Positions 1 through 62,726 of a DNA stretch of 64,000 bases are shown here, piece after piece (the stretch's first letter is position 1; each line of letters starts with the position of its first letter). The stretch covers positions 14,942,001 to 15,006,000 of the forward strand of contig CAVNZM010000001.1 of assembly GCA_963693365.1 (NCBI GenBank), written 5' to 3'. Source of the stretch: Amoebidium appalachense (Eukaryota; Ichthyosporea). Position numbers and translations under genes: made by a program. A model generated the notes under the pieces. That model was not told the origin of the DNA, made no database searches, and was given only the letters and a program-made list of their open reading frames with translations.

Positions 1-7369
<7,369 letters not shown>

Positions 7370-7991
7370 AAATGTAGTTATGTTTGCTGTTCGTGAAAAG
7401 GTGTGCACGTGGTGGTTGGCTGTGTGATGGCTGCATGTAGGGGCACACGGTTTGTGTGTGTGGGTATGGGTGTGTGTCTGTGCGTGTCTGTGTCTGTGTA
7501 TTTTGATACTTGGTTGCATGAAGATGTGGCAGGCCCTAGTTCAATGCACCACCCATTCACATTGTACCGGCACATGTAGGTGAACCGAGGGAGGACAATA
7601 CTGACAGTACATTTATGCCTTATAATTACATGTTTTCACGTTACAAAAACACACACTTTCATGTGCACCCACCCACACCTCTTGCCCATACGCATAGCCT
7701 CGGTGCTCGTAGCCTATACATATAACTACACCTCTTAAAGTTTGCCAAATTTCTGTGGCGATGTATCTCTGCTCGGTGACTCGGATGCATGTTTTAAATT
7801 TGGTGTCGAAATTTCACGAGGTATCCTTATGATGTGACTGAGACTGTGCACCATGTGGCCTCCAACATGAAACATGTGAGAGCGGTGGAAATGAAGATTC
7901 TCTGACAGACCTGTGTCAATTTAAACTGGTCAGACAATGACCCCCAAGTTGAAGTTGTATACAGCACATACCCATTCATATGTATCCGAGT

Positions 7992-8031
<40 letters not shown>

Positions 8032-8051
8032 CCCGTGGGACGGCGTGGGTG

Positions 8052-8128
8052 CTTCGTACTGTGCTCCGCATCTCAACCCACCAATCCTCTTTCAGAGGTA
8101 ACCTTTTTCAGGACATAAGTACACTGGG
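8052..8128 (+). repeat. Dispersed repeat fragment, intergenic copy E
   Basis: cttcgtactgtgctccgcat followed by ctctttcagaggt and ttcaggaca matches the 3' end plus the following unit start of the tandem copies at 31590-31665. It shows that the family is not confined to introns. Confidence 0.7.
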
Positions 8129-8322
8129 ACTATTCGTAAGTGTATTCCATTGCTTAGCCTATCTATTCGTACATCTGCATGCAGTGAAAAACTCAGAATG
8201 TAAGAAGTTGCATATTATCATAATGGTCAGAGCAAGCATGCTCAGGTGCAGGGATTATATCCTACACTCGTATGCAAATGGAAGTTCACCTGCGTGCATA
8301 TGCATGTGACACTGTTCCATAT

Positions 8323-8372
<50 letters not shown>

Positions 8373-8944
8373 AAAAAAAAAAAAAAAAAAGGAAAAAAGG
8401 AAGAAAAAAAACCCTCTTACTCTGCACACGTGCTGTGCACATCTGACGTGTGTGCACGAACGTGGCATTCACACTCAGTAGAATTACTGTCTTTATTGCT
8501 CCGAGGCCTCCCTCGGTTGTATGACAATTCATACTTTAACATAGCAAAATTACAATGCTGCTGTTCATCACGGTGTTACTAGGTACTGTACTTTTACATA
8601 GCAAAAGTGGGGGGGTGGTAGAAGCTGTCTCAGGAGATGTTTGACGAGTGTGGACGTGTTTTGGGGTAATAATAGTGGCTTAATATTAGTGCCTGGCACA
8701 CCAATTGGCAACAGCACCAATCTGTATCCACTGTGACCCGCACATGTATACACGCAAATAAATACGTATTTCACACTGCCCAATGCATCAATATCAACCG
8801 ACGTCCTCAAATGCTCACATGCTCACATCCCCCATCCTCCCATATTCCCCTTCGAATCCTAGCTCATGTGACAGTCCTTCCATAATGAATAATTGCCCCT
8901 AACTCCAGGGCCTCCGAGCTGGCCCCCCCTCCCCCCCTCCCCCC

Positions 8945-8986
<42 letters not shown>

Positions 8987-9048
8987 CCCCTCCCCCCCCA
9001 TCCGGATCCCCATCCCCACCCCTCTCATTTAGTAACCGGGCCATAGTA

Positions 9049-9096
<48 letters not shown>

Positions 9097-9471
9097 TGGC
9101 CTAGTCTGCTTGGGTACACATGGACACAGACCGCGGGCCAGAACCATGTGTGCTGACTACAGCGCCACTGAGCGGTACACGTTTCTTTTCTTCTTCTTCT
9201 TTTCTGTTTTCCCCTTTGTCCCGTTTGGTCGCCTGGGAGCCCCCATAAAGTTATGAATCCCTCATACTGTCCTGGAACGGGCCGTTTTCAATTGCAACCT
9301 GAGCACAGACTGTACCCTAGTGAGGGTGCTAATCCGCAGTGGTGCATTCAGCTGCATCAGCTAACACACCGTGATCAATATTTAATCAATCCGGTTCGTA
9401 GCTACTACTATTATTATATTTGTACTGCCCCATGCACAGTGCCACACGTAAGTCAATCCCTGGCCCGCTAT

Positions 9472-9897
9472 AGGCCGGCCAACCACTCGGCAGAGTCAAC
9501 TTGCTCCGAGCAGAATAATCTGCAAAACGGTACAAAAAGCAAAATTATTCTGCAAAAGCAGAACTATTTTCAAATTGCTAAAAGCAGAAGTATTCAGCAA
9601 AAGCAGAATCAATCTGCTAAAAGCAGAATCAAAGCAGAAGTATCACTCTCGGCAGCAGAATAAACTTCATTTAGCAGAATAACTCTGCCTGTAGCAAGAT
9701 AACTCTGCTTTTAGCAGAATAATTCTGCTGTTTGCAGAATAATTATGCTCTTAGCTAAATAATTCGGCTTTTGCAGAATATTTCTGCTTTTGCTGAAATT
9801 CTGCTTTTCGCAGGATAATTCTGCTAATTCTGCTTTTCGCAGAATAATTCTGCTCGGAGCAAGTCGACTCTGCCGATATGGTTAGGCTCTCGCATAG
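9472..9897. mobile_element. Palindromic fold-back (MITE-like) element
   Basis: The left arm has CGGCAGAGTCAACTTGCTCC then GAGCAGAATAAT at about 9488-9525. The right arm, near 9838-9876, is its inverse with one change (gcagaataattctgctcgg...gactctgccg). Weaker arm similarity extends outward over ctat...gcc-aacca. The interior is packed with short palindromes based on GCAGAATAATTCTGC. It has no coding capacity and no convincing target-site duplication. It could be a non-autonomous fold-back transposon, or a hairpin built by local palindrome amplification. Confidence 0.7.
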
Positions 9898-10919
9898 TAC
9901 GGTGGCATCCAAACTTACTGCAAACAACACCTTAATTAAAAAACAGATGCATTAATTATAGTAAGGCTAACCCTACCCTAACGTGTTATGGTCACCCGCA
10001 AGCGCATATATTCATGCATATGCGCGGAACCCCTAGGCTTGACCACACAACCTACACCATGTAATTACTGTAACTGCACAGCTACACGGCGTGGCAATGG
10101 TATGAAACTACGTTGTGGTGGGATAAAGCAGCTACTTGAGGCATAGATTTCTTACAGTGCAATTTATTTATATTCATAGGCCGAATGGCACTGTGTTGGT
10201 CCATTATTTTGTCAATGAACAACGGTTAGATTTGACGGTAATTCTAAGCACCATCGTGACGCTGCCGCGTCCGTCATATTTATATAACAATGGGGTTCAT
10301 TGCAGTGCAACCTATAACAACAAATTACAATGAGAAGGACACTAGTGAAGGCCTGAGCAACCAACACAACCAAATTTAGGTACCCTTTCGCTAATTAATG
10401 CGGCCTTTTCAGAACTACAAAGTTACTTAAGCAAAATGAAGTCGAGTTATCTGACACGCTGACCTTGTAGAAATAAAGCGATACTATTACCGTAACTCAC
10501 TATTAATGTCCAGCTAAGCCCACGTACAAACTGCTACTAGGGAAATCAAAAAATGAAGAATAAATGTATTGGTTTATATGACAATTGAAGCATATGAATT
10601 CATTAACAAGGATCTAGTACTGTGAGACTGTGTCGGTGGTGCTTTTCTTTCTTTTTTTTAGTGTGCGTGTGGTATACATGTTCATGCCATAATGTAAGGA
10701 ATTTACCATGAGAACAACCGGAATTCACATTACATAGATATCGAAACCTTTTAACCCTACAGCTGCAGTAACCATAATCTGCACTCCCCGCTGTTAAAGT
10801 AGCAAGGCCATGCATGGGGTTATCTCAACATATTTCCAATTTCAAGTCAGGTTTGTATATATTGCAGCCAACAGGAAAAAGGCACACAGATAACGTTTTA
10901 CCTTTTTACCCTTTAGCCA

Positions 10920-13391
10920 CTACACCTGGCAGCTATACTGTTCGATTGCTTTCTGCTTCTGCATATCCAACAAATTAAAATTTGCGCTCCCGCTATCACC
11001 ACTGCCCACCGCCTCCCCAGGGACAAACGTCCGGTGCCCATCGTGCCCGAGCGATTGCAATTCGACCAACTGCCAGTGATTCCGTTCCTGTTGCCGCCTT
11101 CTCTGGTACTTATAAACCCCCCCTACACCGACCAATAGGACAATACCTCCCACAATAGACCCCACAACCACGGCCGCTGTATTTGACGAAGATTCCACGG
11201 CCATGTGGCTCCCGGGAGGCGCGTTAGGGGAAAGAATAGCGTTTGCCGTTGCCACAACTTTGCTCGTGGGGGTTCCGGTCGCCATTGCAGTCGCGCCGCC
11301 GGCAGCGGCGGTGGTCGCGGGGGGGACAAACGCGGGGCCCATACCAATTTTCATGGTGAAATTCGTGTAGAGGACATAGGGACCATGCTTGTGTCTGGAG
11401 GACCGGCTAACGCGACGGAGGTTCCTGTCGTGAAGCTCCTCGTCCTTGTTTTGCTGTTGGTAGGCCAAAATTACCGAAAATTGGAGGGTGATTTCCGTGT
11501 CCTTTTCCGGATTCGGGCAGGCGATCTCCGGTAGGAGTTGAAGCTCCACCGCGATTTCTTGTGGGCTCGCATCCCCCCTAAACTTCTGCGTGTAGACCGG
11601 CGACCCGCTCTTAAACTTGTCGGCCAAGATGTTCCATGATTGGTTGTTTCTACAAGCGCCCACGTCACTCCCCGTCCTTATCACCTCGATCAACGTCCCG
11701 TCCACGACCGTGATATCGGTCGCGGTGGTGTTTGGAAGCACCACGATCGACCAATAGGAGTTGTTTCCGACCGAATAAATGAAGTCGGCCGATTGGTTCG
11801 TCGAATAGGTGGAATCCGTCCTGGGAACCGCCTCGATGTAGAACCGCCTTTCATGTTCCACAATCTGCTGCAAACACATTTCAGGGCCGTACAGGTTCAT
11901 AGCGAGGTGAAAAGTCGTGGGGGCGTTGGCCGGGCACGACGCTCCGGTGCACACGACCGGAATGTTAAGGAACGTGTACGTTCCCGAGACGTCGCAGCCC
12001 ATCAGTTCAACCATAATCCCCTGCGTGCACGTCGCGTTGGTCGAAGAATTCGTCGCGTTTCCGCAGTTATCGCTTTTCACTCGCCACTTGCTCGCAACCA
12101 CCGTTCGTGATCCAATATTGGACATGTTAACGGAACCTCGGGCGTCCTCCTTAATGGTGTAGCCGTTAGGGAGGGTGATGTTAATGAGGAAAACGGACGT
12201 TTCGTTGATGGGCCGGTTCGGGTCGTGGAGTTCGAAATAGGTCATTGCTGAAACCGAATCGGGGAAGGTGCTGTGGGTGATAACGAATAGACTTTGAGGG
12301 ATGTCCAGCTGCATGGTCACGTTGAATGATTGGTTGGAGGTCACGGGCTTCGCGTTGCCGCCTAGCGTGTGGTCCGCATAGGTCATCTGTGGGAAGCAGG
12401 GAAATCGGGTTGAGTCGGATGTCGTACCCAAGAAAAGTGATGCAATGCAGCAGCAAAAAGGAACAGAAAAAGGTTACATGTACATACATAGCATAGAAGG
12501 CCGTGCTTCCGTGGGTGTGTATGTGTGGGTGTGTGGATACGGAGCACAACGTAGTGTGTGCATGGGCGTGGATGTTTCTGCCTCTCCCTCCGCTCCCCCC
12601 TCCCCCCCTCCCCCCCCGGCCCCCCCCCAACCCCCTTTCCAGACCCTCCCCCCCCCCCCCCCCCCCCCTCTCCCCTTTCCCCCTCCTTCTCGCTCGCTCC
12701 CTCTGTGTGTTGTGTGTGGGCTAGCATGGCTGGATGGAGTATCAAGGCGGCTCACAGCACTAAGCACGAGTCAATCGGCACAACCCAAGAAGCCTAAACA
12801 TAAGACCACAAAGGATAGGGCAAGTAAACACGGGGCTCATCGTGATAGGAAAGAGGATGGAGAGGAAGAGGGAGGAGGAGGAGGAGAAAGAGGGGGAGGG
12901 GGGAGGGGATGGTGGTTGTGGTGGTGGTGGTGGTTGTGTGTGTGTGTGTGGTGGGGGGGGGGGGGGGGAGGGGGGGGGATCAGGTGAAGATGGCAGGAAG
13001 GACGAGGCTTGTTTTAGGCTACGAATAAACACAGAGAAGCAGGGGTTAGGGAGCCGTTCCCCTCGTTTTGGGGTTTTCCAACAAATGGTGCTTTCGTTGT
13101 CCCGGGGTTTAGTTTTTTTGAGAACATGCATCACTGTGTGTGTTGGCTCGCAGCACAACCATACCTTGAAAAATATATTGTACAAAAAACAACAAAGAAA
13201 CAGCCATTTCATCCCCTCTCCATTACCCCACCATACACACATGCCCACATCCACCCACCCACACCGTCTTCGTACACAACCAACACTTTGCCACCGAGGC
13301 CCCCCCCCCTCTCCCCCCCCCCCCCCCCCCCCCAACCCACCCACCCAGACACACACACACACAGGGAAAAAAAAAAAAATAGAATAAAAGA

Positions 13392-13432
<41 letters not shown>

Positions 13433-16022
13433 CTCTAAGCAATGCATCATGCTATGTTCAGTCCGGCACATACCCCGAGAGTGTTTGTTGCGGTGTAAAA
13501 ATCGACCAGGTCCAAGCTGTAGGGCACACAGGCAGGCATGTAGTTGAGGGAGTGGAGAGTCGTGGCCAGCCCATGGCATGTGGTCGATGACACACTGAAC
13601 ACCAGCGGCTTCTTCCCTTGCCCCCACGCACAGTCCCCCAAAAACACGTCCTGCACAAAGCCAAATAATTTTTTTTTTTTTTTTTTTTTTTTGGCCGTCA
13701 AAATCTAACGAAAGCAATGGTAAAACCTGGACAAATATCGTTGTTTTTTGCCGTCAAACTTTAATGAAATCATCCGGAAGGAATCGTGAGAGTTTAGGGC
13801 ACTTCACTTTGTGAGAACACTTCACTCGTACCAATCACAGGGGAACCGGAAGAGCAGTAGTGGTTGGGGTTGTGGTGGTGGTGATGTTGGAGTGGAGGAA
13901 GGGGTGGTGGGGCGGGGCAGGGGGTTATGTTTTAGAGTGTGTGCATTCCCATTGAGTTAAATGGTGAATGGTGCTGGTGTTGGTTGTGTGGGTGTGTGTC
14001 CCTTAAGAGCCTGGGAGGGATGTAGGGGGTGTAGTACAAACCACCACGGGTAAAATTAAAAAAAAAAAAGCATAGAATGCGGTTAAAAAAAAAAAAAAAA
14101 AGTGCAACCCATTCCCATTGAAGACTTTAAGACACCCGGTATTGTTTCCAGTATCAACACGCACAAACAAAAAACACAATGCAGTCATAAAAACAGGCAA
14201 GAACGGCTTAAGGGTGCGTGTGTATGTGTGCGGGTGGGTGGGTGGTGGTGGTGGTGGGGGGGGGGGGGGGGGGGGAGGGAGAGAGAGAGAGAGAGGCAGG
14301 GGTGGGGAAAGTAGCGGTGGTGAAATGTGGCACGCAGCAAGAGGCACAACACCACGAGAAAGAAAGTGCAAGGTGTGTGTGTGTCTGAGGCCGCGCACAC
14401 ATGTGTGTGTATATAAGGGCATTGGGGGGGGGGGTGGGGGTGGGGTGGGGGTGGGGGGGGGGGGGGAGGAGGGGTTGGGGGGGAGGCATGTGTAAGAGAT
14501 GTATTTGGGGGGGGGGGGGGGGGGGGGGAGGCAAGCACAACATACAAGATAGCATAAGAAAACAAGAGGGAGTTTTTTATATTTCATTTTTTATTTTTTA
14601 GGGTGGTGGAGGAGGTGGTGGTGTGTGTGTGTGTGTGAGTGTGTGAGTGATTTTGTGTGTGTGTGGCGCGCGGGGGGGGGGGGGGGGGGAGGAGGGGAGG
14701 GGAAGGGGAGGGGAGGGGGGGGGGGAGGGGAGGTTGCACGAAGGGAGTTCACACCTGAAGTGTTCTTCCGCTAGGCCACAAACCAAGGTCATAAGTGAGT
14801 GTCTGCAGCCCATCCACCACCTTTGTTCCCATAACGGAAAACGGCTTCATTCCGTTTGGTTGCGGTAGCGTGCACGTCCCATTTTGCAGTGTGGATCCCA
14901 GCGTCAAATTGAACAGTTTGACCGTTGCCCCGTCCCTCACCTCGAATGCAATAGGTACCACACGCGCATCGACGAGAATGGGGCTGGCCGAGCCCAGCCC
15001 GACCACTGTTACATTCTGTGGATAATGGGTGGGTGGTTTAAGTAACACATGCGTACATGCTACGGAATGCGAAAAGATTTAAAAGCGTTGTACGGGTACG
15101 TATGTTTTTCTCCTTAAGGACCTAGCCGGGATAAAGGAACAATCCGAGGCGCATATCCATGTAATCGCATATTCATATTATATATATATAATAATTGCAT
15201 ATATGTCAGGCACAGATCGAACTCGAGCTGTACGGTAAACGTCCAGTTACGTCCTACTGTCCGGAAGCCAAGCTCCCGAATGTGTCACTTGTGTGTTTTG
15301 GACCAATCTCAGAAAGATCTAAGAAACCAGGGCTGGAAAATAAAGGAAGACCTTACCCTTGCATTTCATCAAGAAAACGCCAAACGACAAGGAGTGGCAC
15401 AGAGGTCCATGAACTACCTCCTTTGACGGCAGATGCAGGCAAGCACAGGCACGTGTGCATCCCCTTACATGACATGACACACTGAAATGCTCGTCACAAA
15501 CTTTCGGAAGCACGCACACGGCAACCACACCCCAGAAAAAACACCCACCCCAGCCCACATCCACTGGTACACATTTAAAACCTTACGGCACACACACACA
15601 CATGCACGTGCAAACATGGAAACAAAAGCATACATTTGCTCTGAACGAAAAGCGTGGCAAGAGAGCACACGTTGGGTGGCCCAACTCTCACACCGTGTCA
15701 TGGACCCAAAGGGGTCAACAGGCAAACCTCTGAGTTCCATAATTTGTTTTCTATTACGCACAAAAGGATGCATCCAAGCACACAAAAAACCACGAAAATG
15801 GAAGGTAGAACAAGCAAATATGCATACCTTGTTCGCAACAACGGTTTTGTCCTCTCTGTACGCACCCGCAGCCAACTCGATAATATCTCCATCTTCGGCA
15901 CCAGAAAGTGCAACGGATAACGAGTTTAGGCCCGGTTCCGGCTTCAACGTGGCTGCATGGGTCACTAAAACACTGCATGCGTATAGAACACCGGCAAGCG
16001 CCGGTGAATATAACGGTCCCAT
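10920..16022 (-). CDS. Predicted type I membrane protein with beta-helix-like N-terminus
   Basis: Exons on the - strand: 16022-15828, 15015-14755, 13650-13474, 12386-10920 (stop at 10920). All are GT-AG and phase 0, giving 699 residues. Residues 1-24 look like a signal peptide (cleavage near VTHAA). Residues about 28-115 (VALSGAEDGDIIELAAGAY, then NVTVVGLGS) resemble the opening rungs of pectin-lyase-fold parallel beta-helix proteins, but the helix is short. The remaining ectodomain has at least ten N-X-S/T sequons and paired cysteines. It is followed by one transmembrane segment (about 613-635, AAVVVGSIVGGIVLLVG) and a basic KYQRRRQQ stop-transfer. The cytoplasmic tail is about 64 residues. 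I do not recognise the family; a surface receptor, adhesion or wall protein is a guess. It is convergent with U2AF2 and divergent from the ATRX-type gene. Confidence 0.85.
12387..13473 (-). other. Intron 3 of the membrane-protein gene
   Basis: On the - strand the donor gtatgt follows CTCGGG (13473) and the acceptor is ttcccacag ending at 12387. On the + strand it holds C-rich runs (12590-12680, 13290-13335), G-runs (12952-12978, 13394-13432) and a short CA run. Frames crossing it are low-complexity. Confidence 0.8.
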
Positions 16023-18124
16023 AACGGGGAAAGGGTTAAACGAAAAGCTTTTCTTGCCTCAGTGTTTCCTTAGTGGACTAATCAATGTGAGTAGTACCGC
16101 ATACACGTGCTTATGTGGACATATTCCTTTAGTACTTTTTGCTTGCTTTTAACTTGACCTGCAACGAAATGGTGCAGTTACAGCTAGAGTATTTTGTAAT
16201 TTTTTTAGGTTTCGGGTGGAACAGGTGGATAGGAAACGGTTCAGCTGTCACCCAGCTATCGATGGTAACACACTAGAAAGATGTGATGTTGAAAGGACTT
16301 GGGCTCATGCCTTCCATGTTGATCCAGCTGCGGAGTGAATGAACTAGATAGGAAATCACTGAGATTCTGTGCCCTTTCCACACACCTGCAACGTGTCCCA
16401 TGAAGAGTTTCACTATACCTACACACACAGCTACAAAAAGTGTAGAGAACAGTAGAGCATAGAAGTGCAGGCAACTACACTAAGCCCTCGAAGAACGTGT
16501 CACCAATTGTACACGCTGTTGAAATCAACAGCTGTCTGTACATAGGGGTTGAAATGTGAGTTAAGTCCGTCCTATTTGGGGGTCGTAATGAAACCCCGAT
16601 AAACTTCCTTTTAATGATTGAAATGAACGGAAAATGGTATGTTTCCTGTGTGAAATAAAGTTCCCGGGTCCGACTCTTGCGATTCAATCAAACCCTGTTT
16701 AGCTGTGTAAGCATCCCTACCTTTTGATTGGCTATTTGTATTGTCAAAATCGAAATCTATCTACTGAGCATGATAATTCACCAATAGAATTTGTATAATT
16801 TATCACCAGGAACTGACCAGTGTGACTATCTGTTGCATGCGCAACTACGCAATAAGTTTTTTATAAAACACACAAAAAAGTAGGAATATCATATTGGCAG
16901 TAAAGTGGAATTATTCTTATACAAAATTACACCTGACTTTTCAGCATATGTAAGGCACCTAAAATTAGAACAGTACTCAACTATTAATGCTTATTTGGCA
17001 TATGGAGCTAATGATGGAAGTGTTGGAGCGTGATAATCCACTTCAGCCAGAGCCAATGGAATACATGCATACCCATCTGTCAATATCCGCAGGGCATGGC
17101 ATCTTGGTTGAACGGTCGTGTGTGAGATGTATATGTATTGTATTTGACAAGTTTACTCAGATGTCTGCCTATGATTGTCACTTATATTTAGACACCGTCG
17201 TGACAAAAGATGTAGCAATTCTGCTGTTGAAAATCTGATACAGATTCTACACGTTGTCGGGTTTTTAGCTACGTCCGTAGTGGTAAACTCTGTACGTATA
17301 CAGATACATGCCAATGACTTTTACCATTTCATACCCTGAATTTTATTGCCTTCGCGTAGCCCATTCGACGTTCTAAAAACGCTCACTTGGTTTGTTGTTC
17401 AAGTTGTTAGTACTGTCGAGACGGTCACCTCACGTCAACGTCGGTCGGAGGAGTTGCACGCCCACCTATGTGAATAGGGCTGAAAAGCCCGTGCAGGCAG
17501 AGCAAGATTTGAGAAGACACGTACGTACAAGATACAGATACTGAGCTGGCCACTGTTTGTAAACGGTCGCCGACGTGCGCGTGACGCGCTCGTTTTCCGC
17601 CCTTGAGGTTGATGATGTACAAGTGGGGATCCGGAAGCGCTGGCTGTTGCACTGGCCCGAAGTTCCGAGCCCCGGCATGATGATGAAGAATGGACATGGA
17701 CGTTGGGACATGCCGATCACCTTTTTTGTGATCATAACTTGCATGCCAATGACATGGCCCGATGATGTGTGTGCGCGAAATTTTTGCGTGCGCCACGCCT
17801 GCGTGCGTGCGTGCGTGCTTGTGTGTGGGTGTGTGTGCGAGCGACGCGTGTGTATGTGCGTGTGTGTGCACGTCCCCGTGCCTGTGTGCGTGTGTGTGCA
17901 CACCGTGACGGTGTGCCACAAGGTCATTTCACATACGTCACGATTTGTGCACGTGAACGAGGGCCTCAGGGGGAGGGAGGGGGGAAGGGGAGGGGGGGGG
18001 GGGGGGGGGAGGCAAGTTTTTCTGTGGTGTAGTGGTGGTGTACGTGGTGGTGGTAGTGCTCCTGCAGCTGGTGGTGGTGGTGGTGGTGCGTGCGTGCGTG
18101 TGTGCGTGTGTGTGTGTGTGTGAC

Positions 18125-18168
<44 letters not shown>

Positions 18169-18232
18169 TGTTTGTGTGTGTGTGTGTGTGTGTACGTGTG
18201 TGTGTGTGTGTGACACTGTGTGTGTGTGCCTT

Positions 18233-18288
<56 letters not shown>

Positions 18289-19176
18289 TTAACTTATATG
18301 TGTGTGTGCGCGCGTGTGTGTTGTGTTTGTGGTGGTGGTTGTGGTGGCGCCACAGTGGTGGTTGTTGTGGTTGTGGTTGTGGTTGTGGTGGTGGTGGGGG
18401 GGGGGGGGAGGGGTATTTTGGACTTTTTTCCTGATCATGCGGTGGTCACGGTGGTGATCGTGCTGGCCGTGCTGGTGGTGGTGGTGGTGGGGGGAGGGGG
18501 GGGGGGGGGGGGGGGGGGGAGGGGGGGGGGGCTCCGGGATGTATAAATTAAATGTGCAGGCGACTGTGCACTGCATGACTTAGTGCATGCATATGACAAA
18601 CTCTTTCCATATGCCTAATCCAAACCACCGTGCTGCAAATGACGATGGTAATCGAAAGGGACCCCCCCCCCCCCCCCAAAAAAAAAAAAAAAAAAAAAAA
18701 AAAGAAAGAAAGAAAGAAAGAAAAAAAGAAAAAGAATACTATGTTAAGGTTCTTTTCAGTACCACCGTATTTAAGTGGGAACTGGGCCGGTGATATTATT
18801 ACCGTAAAGCACTGTCGTGATAGTGAATCACTAGCTATAGTTTCGGAAGGAGTCATGATGTATGATGGAGAGCTTGCAAGTTCGGGCCAATCAAAGTATT
18901 GTCGTTCCTTATGTATGGTGTGAGGTGAAGGGGAAGTGTTTTGTGTACATAAACATTATCGTCAGTAGAGTACTAGTATGTGGAATCTCGAGAAAAAGCG
19001 CTTGTGGTTGCTGTTGCGGGAGCACCTATTGAACCTCGCATACATTTGCAGCGTCACACCCTGGGCGATGTCTTATTGGCCTGTTGGTTAGAAAGTGTAT
19101 TCAAACTCAAAAGTTTGGTTTTGGTGTTTTTTGGTTTGCTTTGGTTTTTTGAGTTCTTTTAGAAGCAGTCCCCCCT

Positions 19177-19211
<35 letters not shown>

Positions 19212-19606
19212 TAATTGTTCGTCGGTTTTATAAGTCGAAATTTCCTGCCCCACTGATGAGTTGAAGCAATCACACAGATGATACCCCCCCCCCCCCCCCC
19301 CCCCCCCCGGCCCCACACACACACACATACACACACATGTACACACATACCCACGCACACACGCACACACACACACCAGCCTGAGGGTCGCACACACCAC
19401 CTGACCCTATGAGTCAGCTGCATGTACATGTTCAACTCTTTTCGTAATAAGCTTCTCTGTGAGCTTGGGAAAGTTTAGCTTCAAGGCGACCTCGGCAAAT
19501 GATTGTCGCCCCGAAATAACGATCGAAAAGAAACGTTGAGCCGGAAGCCATGTGTTATTTGGAAAAATTGTGCATCCCCGCGGGCCTTCGAACCCGAAGG
19601 TCCTCC

Positions 19607-19683
<77 letters not shown>

Positions 19684-20344
19684 ATTCTATGCACACACCG
19701 TGGCACACGCGTGTCCACCCACCCCGGCACCCACCCACCGGCCACTCCCGACGGCCGACATAGGTATCAGTGTTGCCTATATATGTAAACGGCAAAGCAT
19801 CTAGATCTTGTAAGAGCTGCAACGTGCTAGCATGGTCCAACAGGCTTCGTGCGAAAGGTATTCATAGTGATGTTAGCTCAGTTCGCCGACATTTACAACA
19901 CAACTTCACGTACGGCGTGGACGTACTGGATGATCTTCAAAGTGAGTATTTGTATGCAGCATCAGTATCCGACCGGGCCTGAGATGCCGCGATATACACT
20001 ACTTGGGTTGGTGATGGCGTACTGCCTGATGATGCTGTGCAGGACAACCAAGATCTGGAGGGGAGCCATTAACATAAATGTTATGCAAAAAAGTTGGAAG
20101 AGCCCTGCAACCCAAGCTTTTCCCCTCACAAATCTCTATTGTTCAAAACCGTTCATGTGGGTCCGAGGCTCACCGTCGGACGCGCCACTCGAGCTCGCTT
20201 CGTTTGCGTGGTCATGGCAAGTGATGTACATGATCTCATGGATTACAAATTACATTGCTATATTTTAAAGGCCTTTTAAACAAACGAGTGGTGACAGCTA
20301 ACAACTAAAGCGTTTTAAATGAATAGATCTAAGGGCAACCTATC

Positions 20345-20356
20345 TTGGCGCCAAAA
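20345..20356 (+). promoter_or_regulatory. E2F/DP-type site upstream of the ATRX-type gene
   Basis: TTGGCGCCAAAA contains GCGCCAAA, the reverse complement of the E2F consensus TTTSGCGC, within a perfect TTGGCGCCAA palindrome about 170 bp before the start codon. A TGACTCA bZIP-like match follows at 20366-20372. E2F control of an S-phase chromatin factor would make sense, but the site is called from sequence alone. Confidence 0.55.
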
Positions 20357-20473
20357 CGCGGCGACTGACTCACTGCCTCTGACTGACTTCGGGCATGCCA
20401 TCCGTGTCGGAGTTGTTCTGTGCGTAATTACGGCGAACATCCTTTGATGTGCTTATAGAGAGTATTGGAAAAG

Positions 20474-20491
20474 ATGGTTTGGTATTGCTAA
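20474..20491 (+). other. Possible short upstream ORF
   Basis: ATG GTT TGG TAT TGC TAA ends 35 bp before the ATRX-type start. It matters only if transcription starts upstream of 20474, which cannot be told from the sequence. Confidence 0.35.
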
Positions 20492-20526
20492 ATAGCTTAT
20501 AGTTAGAGTTTCAAGTAGTTGCGAAA

Positions 20527-62726
<42,200 letters not shown>

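Larger units (their letters stand above)
7370..10919. other. Intergenic region between convergent genes
   Basis: Between the U2AF2 stop and the - strand gene's stop. Contents: unremarkable DNA to 7990; C38 at 7993-8030; a dispersed-repeat fragment at 8052-8128; C39 followed by A28 at 8324-8390; a C-rich tract at 8924-8999; (AC)22 at 9051-9094; a fold-back element at about 9472-9897; then AT-richer unique sequence. No coding region, RNA gene or clear AATAAA signal could be tied to either gene. Confidence 0.8.
16023..20526. other. Intergenic region between divergent genes
   Basis: About 4.5 kb from the - strand start (16022) to the ATRX-type start (20527). 16023-17540 is unique AT-rich DNA. 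17540-17760 looks coding-like in two frames but has no supported splice structure. 17800-18540 is GT-rich with G-runs. 18662-18703 is C16A26. 19166-19205, 19285-19309 and 19608-19649 are C-runs. 19700-20270 has short open stretches with donor-like sites but no family match. The last 200 bp are promoter-like. Confidence 0.7.

Noticed and set aside
16987-17238. 83-codon + strand frame
   Set aside because: Isolated, AT-rich and without motif or splice context; chance frame.
17425-17760. Coding-like stretch open in two frames on opposite strands
   Set aside because: No family match, no clear splice partners, and both strands look equally plausible. It may be a relic exon.
19770-20280. Open stretches with donor-like sites (gcgaaag|gtattc, ttcaaa|gtgagt)
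   Set aside because: Neither the strand nor the frame can be chosen, and no recognisable motif is present.
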